Source of the DNA: Penelope pileata
Taxonomy: Eukaryota; Chordata; Aves; Galliformes; Cracidae
Length of the DNA stretch: 64,000 bases
Assembly (NCBI GenBank): GCA_013396635.1
Contig: WBMW01005315.1
Coordinates: forward strand, 1,348,248-1,412,247
Direction: 5' to 3'
Numbering within the stretch: position 1 is the stretch's first letter; the number at the start of each line of letters is the position of its first letter. This document shows, piece after piece, positions 43,952 to 56,830 of this stretch. The position numbers and the translations under genes are program-made. The notes below the pieces were generated by a model that had not been told where the DNA came from, did not search any database, and saw nothing but the letters and a program-made list of their open reading frames with translations.

Positions 43952-45733
43952 GTTTGTGCCTCTACATTGGACTCTCTCAAATGTTCCAATGTTTTGCTTC
44001 TACTGAGAAGCCCAGAACTGGACGCGGTACTCCAGGTGTGAGTTCAGCAGTGCTGAGAGAGGAAGGACCACCTCTGTCCTGGTGCCTGGGGTTGTTCCTC
44101 CCCAGGTGCAGGACCTTGCACTTCACGAGGTTCCTGCCAGCCCATTTGCCAGACTGTTGCAGTCTCTCTGGATGGCAGCACCCCCTGCTGTGTCTGCCAC
44201 TCCCCCTAGTTTTGTGTCATCTGTGAGCTTGATGATGCACACTTGTACTTTTGTCTGCTGCCTCAGAATTTGTGGTGGGAAGCTCAGCTGAACACAGGAG
44301 AGTTTCCTGGACAAGACTGCCAGGGTAGATGCTATTTTAGAAAGTCTGCAATACAGTTGCAACTGCCTGTTAGTCACCCGTCCTGCAAGCAACATGGGCA
44401 TTCGTTCCAAGGAGACAGAGCGCTGTGTCGCACTCCCATCCATACCCGTTTCTTTGAGATGTGGTGTCCCAGTGAGGTGCTCTCTCCCCTGTTGTGTGCA
44501 CGAGGATTTTGATCTGGGCAAAGTGCTGCTGAATTTCACTCCGCCTCTTGGTTCGTCAGCCCAGGGATGTGCAGAACAGAGGTAGGGCTGCAGATGCTGT
44601 TCCCTCCCATGTGAATAGTACAGTATGAGACACTCTTGTCAGTAGATATTCTTTTCATAGAGCAGGGTTTTGCTCTTTCAGCAGGTGAGGAATCAGTAGA
44701 AGTAGTAAAATGAATATTAATGTTGCAAAATGAGGCAAGCAGAACGTTGGAGTTGAGCTTTCCGTAGTACAACCTGGATTCGGCCCCTTTGTATGCCCCT
44801 GCTCCATATCACATTGCCTTACATATTTGCAACTTCAGCATCCACATGAGAGTCTAACATAGCTGCATTTTCTTCATGCCTAGGTAATCTCATATTTTTT
44901 CTTGGGTATTTCTATTGCAACTCTTTTGGTAAGTGTAAGGACTGTACTGTTGGGTGGAAAAGGGCCCTCAAAATATTCTGGTTTTGTGAACTACTGTTAT
45001 TGGTACTGTATGGTCCTCTGTGAGGACATCTAAACATCTTGCAGCTCTTTGTTTATGCTAATACTAGACAAAAGGCACATCAATAATGAAAAATCTGGGA
45101 AATGCAACCTTAAAGGGACTGATGTTTTGTCTGTAGGGTAGACTGAGGAAGACATGGTGACTGTCCCTAAATATATCAGGAAAGCTGTTGTATTGGTCTG
45201 GTATGATTGGAGGAAGTACGGTGAGACTGAATTGTAGCAAATGAGGCTTAGATTGGAAGAAACTTGCTAAAGTGAACCAGCAGAGGATATTGTCTGGGGC
45301 AATGGTGGAGCCTCTGCTGGGAGGCTTCTAATGGCAGATTAACACCTGGCAGGACTGCCTTCTTTACTGTTACCCCATCCTTGGAAAGGGGTAGGTGAAT
45401 GAAAAAATGTTGGCTTCCATGGCAGCTGGCTGAGGGCCTTAACAGACATGGGATTAGCGGAGTCTTGTTCTGACCAGGTCTGTCTTGGGTTTCTAACAAA
45501 CCTGTGTGCATCAGCCAGCAGACCTGGCCATTGTACCTCTCCCCAGGAGTTTTGCTTACAATCCCTGAGTTAATGATATTGCTCCACCTTATCTCAGTAC
45601 ACCTTAATGACTATTTACAATCCATTTTTATTACCAAAAAATCAATTGCTTGTCCCGTATTTTCCAAGAAGGCATGACTAACAGATTAATTGGTGGGAGG
45701 GAAGGAGAGGGGAAAAGAACATAATTGATAATA
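43952..45733. repeat. Direct duplication, copy B (1782 bp)
   Basis: This is the second copy of 41857-43638. After 45733 the sequence continues without a break (ATATTAAGTCAATTGCTCAT), while copy A ends in an N, so copy B is the one anchored to the right-hand flank. Its first about 295 bp are inverted CR1. Confidence 0.92.
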
Positions 45734-48700
45734 TTAAGTCAATTGCTCATTGTTGGCAGGTAGCTAATGAGGAACCATGGGTATATCAGGTGTTACTAAT
45801 AAATTGGCTAGAATATGCTGCATGGAAAGCTGTTCAGCCTCACACTAGCATATGTTGTGCTTCACAGTCAACACTATATTTCTCCCTCCTCCCTGTTTTT
45901 GCCTTTGTTCTGGAAACTTACTTTTTCCAATAGCAATACACGAAGGTAGCAAAACCAGAAAACAGCCTGTGCCACATTTGTGCTGCAGCAGAAGCACCTA
46001 TGTATCAAACACCTTTCTGAGATTTCTCATCAGCGTTGGGACTCTCTAAAGCACAAGGCCACATTTAATGTCTTTCTTGCCTTCTTCACCCTTTTGGTAG
46101 CTGGGTGCCAGGGGCTGTTACCTGACACTCTTGTCTTCATGCCTGGACTCACCACAGAAGCTCACGGGATTCTGTAAAACACAAGTTCACTCGAACTAGC
46201 TATTAAAATATGCCTCATCTGTGAGCTAGTTTCAGTCAAGCTGGTGTTCTCATCCTCTCTACGGTCTTCAGAGTCCAACAAACAAACCTGAGGTTGCTCT
46301 AGGCTCATTTCTCTCTTCTCTGCAGGTTTTTACATCCTTCCCATCCCACTTTCTTATTTTGGTGCACAGTAAATACCACAAAGTAAATTTTGATGAATCA
46401 CTCACTCCTGCCTCACGATAGTTAGCACCTTACCCCTGAACGTTCCTTCCAACCTACCTCTCAACTCACAGGCCATGCATCAGTAAGGAAGGTGAGAAAT
46501 GTGTCTGGTTAAAAAGCCAAGTGCAACAACTTGAAGAAGACAGCTCAGGGCAGCCCCATCCTTCTGTCCCCTCCTTGCTCAAGGAGCTGGGCATCCTTGA
46601 TCTGCCGCCCTTCCCCAGGAAGGATGAAGGACCTGAAGCCCAGCAGCTTTTTGGTTTAGGTTTCTCAGCAATGCCCCTGGTTGGACTACTGCAAGAGAAG
46701 AAAAGATCCAAAGAAGCACAGTGCTGCAGTGGACTTGCCATTAGCCAGGGCTGTATTCGCACCTGGGAGGCTGGAGAAAAGCCCATGTGCTGAGGAGCTA
46801 TTGCACACAGTTTCAGTCATGTCTGGAGAGACTGGTTTTCTCTGTCATTGAGGTCGTCAAGTGCAAGTCTTTTCTTGAAGAAAAGCAAGTCGTTGCTTTG
46901 AAAATAATCTCTGTGGTGTTAATCTTTATTTATGTATAGGTATTTTGAGCCCCCAGGGTTCTTGTTCTTATGGTTTTCTTCACAGCTCCCACAAGAAAAA
47001 AAAATCATTCAATATGAAAAGGAAAGAAGGAGAACTCAGTAATCATACTGTAACTACAAGAACCTCAGAAAAAAAAAAAACAGAATATATAAAAAGCCCC
47101 ATATAAGACACATGATTAAAACCACACGGACTGTCAACACGGTGTCACCAAATCCTCTTCTCTGGAAATCCCATGAACTGCCCCTTCTGCTTGCTAGGAA
47201 AAACCTTTCCTGGATTCAGGTCTTTGCTGTTGATTCACTTCATCTTGCTCAGAAGAAAGAGGTGGTTGATAGCTGTGAGTTTAGGTGTTATATCACCATC
47301 AGAAATAGCCACGTGGGCCCCAAAGCAGCACACTTCTCCCTCTCTACCTTGTCCTCCCCCGTGGGCTGCTACACCTGACTGATTCACTGGGGGCATTGCA
47401 GATACCACAGATCTGGGGGCAGGAAGACACAGGGGATAGCTGAAACACTTCCTCCTAAGCCAGGAGATTGCACCACAGGAGTGTCATGGCCAAGGAACAG
47501 GAGAAGGAAGCAAGCAGATCCTTTCACTTTGGAGGAGAGAGTGAGGCAGGAGAACACCAGCCCACAAGAAGATGCCTGAAAGAACAGGCTTGGGGAAGGT
47601 ATGCTCCCTTGCAAGGGTAGGGAGATCACATCATAGCAGAGGCCTGTGGTGATCCCCGGTCCCATGGGTCTGCAGAGCTCTCCAGCTGTTCTGAGGGCTT
47701 CTGGGGGCTCCTTGATGTCCTGCAGTACCCAGGGGAGTTACTGCCTTTCTCCCAGCTACTGCGGACTGACCCAAGCCCAGCAGGAATTAGTTGCGCAACT
47801 CCTCACAAAGTAGCATGGCTTTGGCCTGCTTGCATCCTCCTGGAGTGGGTCCAGCGTGATGAGTCCTGGTAGCACTTCCTGGAAAAGATGACAGCTGGCA
47901 AGCAGCGGCTGCAGGGCCCAGGCTGTCCCTGCCACTATGGGAACATTCATGAGTAGACCCAGGATGGGTGGGTTCCTCTTGGTTCCTTGCCTGACTTCTC
48001 ATAGGCATTTGCCATACTTTCTTTTGCAATCTGCTTTTTCTGTGCATTTTCCTTCAAGTGTTTTTGCTTTTTTGGAGGCTTTGTGTCTCGTTATTTCCAT
48101 TGTCTTTGCTTTTATCACAGTTTTGGGATTTACAGTTACATACCAGCCATATTGGGGTACAGTCTTAGAGCCAGCCTCATAGCATTTGAAAAATCACAAC
48201 AGGCAGACCCTAAACGGTTAAACTTTATTAAACACCAAAATCTAGTGAAAATAAAATAATCCGAATGGGAAAGGGGAATCAACTTGTGGATTAGTCATTA
48301 CTGAGTAGGATTTACAGAGGAGTAAAACTAGCGTAAAAATGTAAACCAGCTTTGCATCCACCCACCGTACCATGTTTGCTTGCTAAGAAACACCAAGCAA
48401 GAAACAGTAGGCGCATCATCTGATTTACTGCAGTGAGGGCCCATGGGTCAAAACAGTCTAGCAAAAGAGTGGCATCTCAGCCAGAAGATGCACATGCCCA
48501 AGCTGTGACAGACTTATTTATAAATGCAGCACTCCACCAGTCCATTCACCTCCAAGAGGTCCTGCAGCCTTTGCCCAGAGCTCTGTCTGCTGATCTTGTC
48601 ATCCCCTGCATGCTCCTTCCTTTGAGAGATGTTTCACAGAGACTGTCACGATAAAAAAGATTTTCCACCTAAAACTGTGCTCTGTACTCATTCCTGTGAG

Positions 48701-51700
48701 CCTATAAGCACAAGGCAGATCAGTACTTGCCTAGTCATAGTACTATGGCCCTGATGAGATTGTGGGCAGGTGTGACATCCCAGATTCCTTCCCTTGGATA
48801 TGGTCCTTTGCAGTGAGGATGCAAGTTAAATCTGATAAAGATATTCCAGTACCTTGGCTGCTCACGTTCTGTCATGTGCAGCTCCTCTTCTTTCTTCTGA
48901 CAGTAAGAGCACTGCTGGGTCAAACCAAGCTGGCAACTTGCTTACACCCCCGACTTTGGAAGTCACATGAGTGTGTGGAAATCCTGGTTTACATTAACCC
49001 TCCTCCCCCTTCCCAAACCTTATTTTTCTAGAGAAAACATGATACCACCCTGTATGCCAAAAGAGGAGCAAGAAGAAACCAACTGTTGAACTCATGCTGT
49101 GTTAAATTTTGTATTTATAAAGTACTCATGCTTTCGTAGGACATGAGTCAGATCAGCTTTTGAGCACAGTGTTTGTCAGCACTACTGCTTCTCATCTTCT
49201 CCTGCCCTCCAATAATAATTGCCCAGAGGTCTGTTTCTTCTTGCTCTCATCTTTATTGCTTCAGTGCTGTCTTTTTCTCTCTCTTGCAAGTTTCTGCTTG
49301 CTTATTACTGTTGTCCCCTCTCCCTGCATCTTTACAGTGACACCTCTTTACATAAGCCAGGGGAAGGGTGAGGGAGGTCTTTTTGCTGAAGACCTCAGCA
49401 TCGGTGCTGCAAAAGTAGACCCCACAGGCTCCAGAAAATGTGTGAACTTTTCGATATATTTTCCTCTTAATTTAAAAAAATTACTGATGCCAAGCCATCT
49501 GTTGCAAATGTAAAAAGAGATGTAAATAGATGATACATAGTGTACGGAGTGTCATATGAGTGCTCCATCTGCTGTGGGGAAAGTCAGCATTCCCCAGAAA
49601 CAACATTGGGTTCTGAAGTACAGCCCAGGGTTTGGAGCAGCCGTAGACTTTCCAAAGGTGTAACCTGCTCTGAAGGCTGCCCCGGAAGGAAAATAACTCA
49701 GACAAGAGTGGATGGAGTAGATCTCTCCCTATCAGTGGCTATGTTGGGGACAGAGTAAGCTGTACTTTTATGCTTGTTTCAGACTCATTGCAAACTCAGT
49801 GACCTCTTACTCACGCTTTCAAGGTTTACTTGGCAGCCAGGAGTCTTGCAAGCTATCCTTTCACTTGATGACAGCACAAGTCTCCCTCAGTGTCAGAATA
49901 ACCAGTACAAAGTGACAGCTTTGATGAACACGGAATAGTGTGCACAGGACAAAAGGAAGCCTTGCCATGGCTGCATCACGTCAGCCCCCAGGCCTGCCAC
50001 CACTCAGGAATCAACCTGGGAGCAGTTGTGAATGGCTTGGTGTGCCCAGGAGGGGTTGGGAGAAGAAATCAAGGGTTGAGAATTACAGGGAAAGGTTTGA
50101 AGAACCAAAAATAAAAGTGTTAACATAATTCTCTGGTGTGTCCGCACTGTGAGCAGTCTGTGCAGCTCTGGTCTCCCCACCCGCAGATGGGTGTAGTAGA
50201 ACCAGGAAGGCCTCTGAGGAGCAGGACGCCTGGGACAGCTCTGTACAAGGATGCAGCAGACAGTGGGGCTTTTCACCTGCAGAGCAGAGGAGGCCTAAGA
50301 AAGCGAGGCTGGAATGGAAAATGTGAACAGGGAGCCACTGCTCCCTGCTTCTCACCACACAAGGCCTAGGGTTACCTCATGACATTCACAGAGAATAGGT
50401 CTTAAATTCAGCAGAGGGACAGACTGTTCCACAGGGTGCACAATTAACTTCTTGTTGATGAAGTCAGGAGTGTGTACAATTTCCAGAATCTTCTAAAAAA
50501 ATCTGTGCCATTTCCATGGGAATTACTAAATGTGAAGTCCCAAAGCAATCTCTCCCTCCAGCAGTTCCGAATGCTTATAGACATCAGCAGGGAGGGGGTG
50601 CAGGTGGAAGAACTTCTATCTTGCCAGACTTTTTTCCCTGAAGTGCCTACTGCTATCTGCCAGAGAACTGCATCAAATGGCCCCATGGTCTCACTGAGCT
50701 TGGACCAGTGCTTTCCTGTGTCTCCAGCTTACAGCTGGCTTGGAACAGCATCTGAGCATGAAGCAACACAGATAAAAGCCCAGTGCTCTCCTGCACTACC
50801 CTGTAGGAAGCACGGCTTGGATGATGCAGCAGCCTCCATCCCCACAGCACAAGCAGCCTGTCCTCCCCCCGATGTGGGTCCATTCACAGATGGGCCTGTC
50901 TCTGGGTGCCAGGCATGGCTGGAGACTGGGCCCAGCACCTGCCGGTGCAGCAGGCACCACTTGCAGTCAGCCTCCTGCTCCCTGAGGGCTCTCTGGTGAA
51001 AGCCAGCAGAGGGAAGCCGCTGTTCTGGGCACTCCCACAGCGAGGCTGGCAGGAGCAGGTCTCTGCAGGCCGGGTGTGGGGAGAAGGGTGTGGAGCAGGG
51101 CTGGCCTCGGTCCCTTCCTAGCTCCAGCAGCCACTGCAGGAGGCAACGCTCAGGGGTGGCGGGTGAACTGTCCCTCGGGGACATGGATGAGTGTTTCTTC
51201 TGCTATTCAGGTGCTGGGGTACGTGATCCTGTACCTCCCCACCTGCAGGGTGGCCCTGAGGCTTCCTGCCAGGGGCACAGCTGCACATTAGTAGCTTTTA
51301 AACCATGAGCAATGCCGGAAGGGTGCCAGGCACACATGCCCCCCCGGCTCCTGTCTTTCACCTCCTGTGACTGCCTGAGAGGCCTGGGTGACCTGGGCTT
51401 TGCATTCATGTCCTCTGCACAGACGAGCAGACAAGCAGTGCCTTGTCTCCTCTGCACTTCTCCGCCCCGTGCTGGCCGCCTCTCAGCTATCTGCCAAAGT
51501 GCTTCACAGACCAGTATTTGCTCTGCAGTCCCAGACACTACCTCACTCCTGTTTGCCCAAGTTCATACTTCAGTGCCTTCAATATCTCGCTTGCCCCATC
51601 CACACCCTGAGGTGCTCAAACAGACATCGTGTTATGAGGGCATGGGCTTTCTGCATCCCACACCCCTGCACGCCTCACTGGTGAGTGAGGAGGACAGGGC

Positions 51701-53309
51701 AGCCCAGAGATACCCAGCCCACCTGGAGACTTGCAGCCACGCAGCCACGCTGGTGAGGATGCTGATGACGAGTGGCACAGCCCTCAGCACCAGCCACTTC
51801 CTGAAAGTGGCGATGAGTCACACCCGCCTCGTGTCTGATCTAAGTAAACTGAAAGGATTAACAGGCAAGCAGTGGGGAAAGCCTCCTTGCCAGCTGCCCA
51901 CAGCAGCCAGTGCTATGCAGGTGTAACGGAGCCCAAACTGTGACCCGTTTGGAAGCGTCCTGTGACACTGCCAGAATGAGCGGTCAGTGGAGCCCCAGCA
52001 GCTTTTGATGTGCACACAGCAATCCTAAGGGGATACTGGGGGTTAAAGATGCTCAGTGACTTAATGAGGTGGCTCACCTTCTCCTCAGCTCTGTCTTACC
52101 CATGGGTCATGCTCTCAGGCTGTCTGGAACAGATTTCAGAGTGGCCAGCAAGAAACTGTTTTGCCCACCCACCCCTAAAATAACTGCACTGTGAGTGAGA
52201 GGAGTGGGTGAAGAGGAAGAGCTCAATGCCCTGAGATTGCTCCAGCTGGCTAGCACCTGCAGATAAAACCCCGATTCTCCCCAAAAACCTTCAGCAAGGG
52301 AGAAAACAAACTGGAAGACCTCCCTCCCTGCAACCCATACTTGATCTCTAAGTACAGACGCTGGGGAGCCTTGCCCTGTGGCAAGGCAGTAGAGGTAATC
52401 CAGCACCTTTGTTGTGTGCTACTATTTACCTGGAGGCTGCTGATTTTCTTATGTGTGTTATAGGGAATAGTTAAAAGTCTTCTCATGCTGTTTTTTTTAT
52501 TTTTTATTTTACCCCTAAATATATGTATTGCTCTTTTTTTGTGTAATTCTCTCTCCAGGATCTTCACTCATTTTCTCCCCACTTAAATTATGCTGAACAT
52601 GAACCCCAGTGCAAAGTGCAATCTAGATGCTCCTTGGAGCTGAGATCCAAACCTGCAAAACCCACCCAGCTCTTAGGGCCACATTCTTGATGCAGCTGTA
52701 CCTGGGCTTACTCAGCACAGGACAGCAGGGGAGAGCTGACCCGGCATGCTTACAGCACTGGTGTGATGAATGCCAGAGAGGGTGGCCCCGGAGCTGAGGA
52801 AGAAGACAGAGCAGGAGATGCAACACTGGGGTTAGAGAAACACAGGAGCAACAAAGGGGAGACATGACATGGAGAAAAGGTGGAAGAGGAGAGGAGAAGG
52901 AGGCAAAGAGTTTCTCTTTGTGTGTGAGCATCAGGGTTTGCACAGCACAGGTAGATGTCTAGGTGTTTACTGAGAATACTGGAAACTTACCATCAGGGAG
53001 TCTGCTCTGCTGAGTCCCAGAGGAAAACAACTTGATTGGCAAAAGAACTACCAATAGACTGAGCAAAGGCTGGAGGCTTAACCCCAGGCTTGTGCAGCTC
53101 AGGCCGCGCAGCTCATTCAGAGCAGAGGTCCCAAAGGCTAACATGGGCTGGAGCAGAGCAGGAGTTACCCAGCACCCCAGCACAGCTCGGGGAGCAGCTG
53201 ACACCTGCTGCACCCACAGACTAGTGAGAGCCGCAAGAAAGAGGCAGAAATTAAACAACTTGGCTGTCCTCTCCTCCTGCCCCTCTTGCTCTGGCCTGTT
53301 ATATTGCTG
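45734..53309. other. No gene recognised
   Basis: This 7.6-kb stretch rises from AT-rich to roughly balanced composition after about 46.5 kb. The open frames in it (up to about 204 codons, at 51312-51926) show no domain, no splice-supported conservation that I can recognise and no repeated motif. A few strings near 50140-50230 (GCAGCTCTGGTCTCCCC) look like very old CR1, but too weakly to call. Distal exons of an unknown transcript cannot be excluded. Confidence 0.5.
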
Positions 53310-53640
53310 AGTGTGAGCCAGCAGTGTGCCTTGGCAGCCAAAAGGGCCAACCCTACCCTGGGGTGCCCCAGGCCCGGCACTGCTGGGTGAGGGGAGGGAT
53401 TGTCCCACTCTGCTCTGCACTGTGTGGCCTCACCTCCAGCACTGGGTGCAGGTCTGGGTGCCACAATGTAAGAAGGACAGAAAACTGCTAAAGAGCATTC
53501 AGAGGTGGACTACACAAGTGGAGAAGGGTCTGGAGGGCAAGATGTCTGAGGAGCAGCTGAGGTCCCTTGGTTTGCTCAGCCCAGAGCAGAGGAGGCTGAG
53601 GGGAGGCCTGATGGCGGCCTACAGCTTCCTCCACAGGTCA
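53310..53640 (+). mobile_element. CR1 LINE fragment (plus)
   Basis: It contains GAGCCAGCAGTGTGCCTTGG, CACTGGGTGCAGGTCTGGGT, the AAACTGCTAAAGAGCATTCA block and TTTGCTCAGCCCAGAGCAGA followed by GGAGGCTGAGGGGAGGCCTG, in CR1 order. It is truncated at both ends: neither the RT core nor the 3' octamer repeat is present. Confidence 0.9.
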
Positions 53641-55764
53641 ACATCAGGGAGCAGCCGCCATCCAGCTGCTGCCTGAACTGAAGGCCTCATTCGGGTCACA
53701 CTGGGCTGACATTCAAAAGCAAGAGTGAGCGAAGTGGGAATTTCAGATGCGTCAGGGTGGCTTGGATGATGAGACCTTTCTGCCCAAGTGTGCTGAAAGG
53801 TTGCCATTTACACTTCCTGATCTCATTTACCGTTGGTGGGGGGAAACCCAATGCAACTTCTGTGTCATATCTTGAGCATTGCTACGTCACACCAAAGAAT
53901 GTGGAAACTTTGGAAAATTACAGTAATGCAGAGAAGGCTGTTATCTCATCCACCTGCAGGTGAAGCAGGGAACCATCAGCCCACATCAGGATCACTGAGA
54001 GAGGCCCACACCCCTGCACGTCACCTGCCATTTGACTTCTGGCAACTGATGCAGCTGCAAGATCCACCTGAACGGCATATGTCATCACCTGAGTCACCCT
54101 GACTGAAGAGAAGAAACTTGGTCTAGGAGATGGGCAATGCCCCCACAAATGTTTGGTGATGGGTTGAGTTACTACCTTAGGACACTGTCTTTGGAAGCCT
54201 TGCAAGGGCTGTGTTTGCTCCATTCTTGCAAGGCCTCTACTGAAAGAGGGTGAAGGGCTGTCTCAGAGGCCAAAAAATATGAATGTGATCCTGTAGGTCA
54301 GCATTCAGCAAACGCAAAGCACCCAGCTTTTACTCCACGTTTGATGGATAGCAGAGTGCAAACAGCTGAAACTGTCCCCTCGCTGAGCACTTGTGATTCT
54401 GAAGGCACCTCTGTGAGACACCCACCACCAGACCCGAGAGCTTAAAGGGAACAGTCAGCTTGGTTCCTATACTACACTTAAAAATACTTTTCTATGTAAG
54501 TGGGCTCTGTATCTCAAACTGACATCCAAAATTAGAAACAATACCTTCAAGCATCTATCAAAGCACTTAATACTCACGCTGTCTTGGTGCTCTCCCTCTC
54601 CTCCGTATTTAGTTTAGAAAGCATGAAGAATATTGCAAGAGTATTGTGGGCTCCCTCAGAAAGAAATCTGTATTGAAGCGGAGTAGAAATCTGTACGGAG
54701 GAGTCTGGCTAGCACGTGTGAAATACAGCCCGTAGCCATGCACAACATAAAGATTAAAAAGCATTAAATAACTCCCAAAGAGTGCATGGTTCCCATTTAG
54801 AAGTCACAGTAATCCCACACCAAAGGGATTATGTGGTCACAAACTCTAAGCGCATACGTACAACATCTTGAATTACAGCATGCTCACAACCTTTTTTCCC
54901 CCTCCAACTTCTGCACACTTGATTTTGTCATCTCAATACGCATGCTTTAAACCAGAAGAAATCAGCCACTCTGCCATCTCTTCAGTGCTAGAGATGGGAG
55001 AATGCGCTCCTGCACAGCTAGCCAGGATCTGGCTGTACTGCAGGATGCGGGCTGGCCTCACAACCTCTGTGGCCTCTCTCAAGCTTCCCAGCTTTTCCTT
55101 GAGCTTGGCATCCTCTGAGCATTCCTGCTCAGGCTTGGCACTGTGTCTCTCCCCGAGTGACCAGCTGGGAAGGACATATCTGGGAGGCAGGGTTGCCTTC
55201 CCACAGCAGAGGAGTTTTCAAGTGGAACCTCTGGGGTGTTTCCAGCCTGCAGCAGTGCGTGCCGAGCGGCCCTCCCGTGGGACTGTGTCAAAATGCAGTT
55301 AAGGGCATGAGGACAATCACGAGAGTGGGAATAAAAGTGCTGTCTTATTCAACAGATCTGTTGCAGATGTGACTTCAGGACACGTTTGAACCACCCCTTG
55401 TTCTGCTAAAGCAGAAAAGCCGAGAAGCAGGCAGCTTGAACACAGTCCAGCAGTGCTGTCCCAGGAATGGCTTGGGATCTGACATCACCACAGCTGGGCT
55501 TTCTCTTCTCTGCTTCTGCTCTTTTTCCAAGCTGATACTTTCTGAGCTGCATCTACACTAGTACATAGGAAGTTACCCTAAAGAGCAGCATCTTTAAAAG
55601 AAGAAATCCTTCCTTGCCTTTCAAAATGCAGATAGAGCTGACAGGAGCAGCACATTAAGCACAATAAGAAGAGACTGCAGGAAAAACCTAGATTAACTAG
55701 TTCTTGGCTTTTCCAAAAAGATGACAATTATGCTTTGAGATGAAATAATGAAAAACACCAGCCA
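53641..55764. other. No gene recognised
   Basis: Mixed-composition DNA lies between a CR1 fragment and the AT-rich block. A 144-codon plus-strand frame (54868-55302) is followed by AATAAA at 55330-55335, but it has no recognisable domain and is probably fortuitous. Confidence 0.45.
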
Positions 55765-56830
55765 AAAATATGAATATAAAGCAACTTTAATTCTCCTCTA
55801 GATATTTATATCAAAGAAATAATACTCATGTCCAAGTACTGTACATACAATATCTTCCTTATAAACTCTTTAGTTTAAAACACGTGTACAAAATTGCACA
55901 TTGCAGTTTGCAAAAAATCATAAATACCTTTTTGCATGTAAACAATTCCAGCACAAGGATAAATGTTATACATTCCAAAATGTCTAAGTCTCTGATCATA
56001 AACAAAAACAAACGAACAAAAATCCCACTGTGATCCCCATAAAGGTTCTAGTGTTACAAATCAACCATTAACAGATTTCTAACTGATGTACTACACACAG
56101 GAATACATAAATGAGCACAAGGCAAGTCGCCTTTTAGTCATAAGCACTTAAGACAGAGACTTGGAATACAATTCTGCTGCCGTTGAAACCTGTGGTATCC
56201 ATCCCACAGTACTGAGTGGTAGCAGGATTTCATTAATTTTTCCAAGATTGACAGCTGCAGTATGCCTTACTTTTAATTCTTAAAACAAGTTGGCTACTGC
56301 AGAACAGTAGGAATTGTAAAGTTATTGTAAACACAGTTATCACCGTCGTATATTCAGTAAGTTACAGTATTCTCCTAAACACATCACTAAATTAAGAAAA
56401 TGTTTTACATTTAATCAAGTGCAAGTTGCCAAACAATATTGTCCACTTTGTTTCAGAAATAAGCATTTTGATTATAGTACTACATAGTTTGTTAAAGTAA
56501 CATTAAAAAAATACAATGGACATAATCCTCAGTTATAGTATATTAATAAGCCCTGTAGCTTCCATTTATGTAAAAAAAGTAATCACCACGTCAGAAAAAA
56601 AGCTGTCAGAGGTGTCCTTGATAAACCTCTCCTGACCAAATCCAGCTAATCAGTAGCTACCAAATTGTTTCACTACTGTCACCTCGGTCTGCATGCAACA
56701 GGCTTGCCAGCACACCTGCTTGGAGAGTTCCCCCAAATAATCAGATTTAAAAGAAAAAGCAGAAGTATTTCTGAATCCATCCACAGTAGGGTTTTGTTGT
56801 TTTCTTTCCTATTCAAATACTGTAATTTTT
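55765..56830 (-). other. Candidate 3' UTR of an unidentified minus-strand transcript
   Basis: About 1.07 kb is AT-rich and lacks long ORFs on both strands, in contrast to the more GC-rich DNA on either side. On the minus strand it ends with ATTAAA (complement at 55786-55791). A GT-rich stretch (TTTTTGGCTGGTGTTTTTC) lies 20-35 bp further on, which is how a cleavage and polyadenylation site is laid out. No coding exon could be identified upstream on the minus strand (to the right), so the gene is unnamed. An alternative is conserved or neutral AT-rich intergenic DNA. Confidence 0.4.

Noticed and set aside
42028..44539. Pairs of identical small ORFs (138, 89, 78 and 87 codons) appearing twice
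   Set aside because: They are copies within the N-joined duplication, partly over inverted CR1. The duplication creates the apparent conservation.
54868..55302. 144-codon plus-strand ORF followed by AATAAA at 55330
   Set aside because: There is no recognisable domain and no splice or promoter support; an AATAAA hexamer is expected often by chance.
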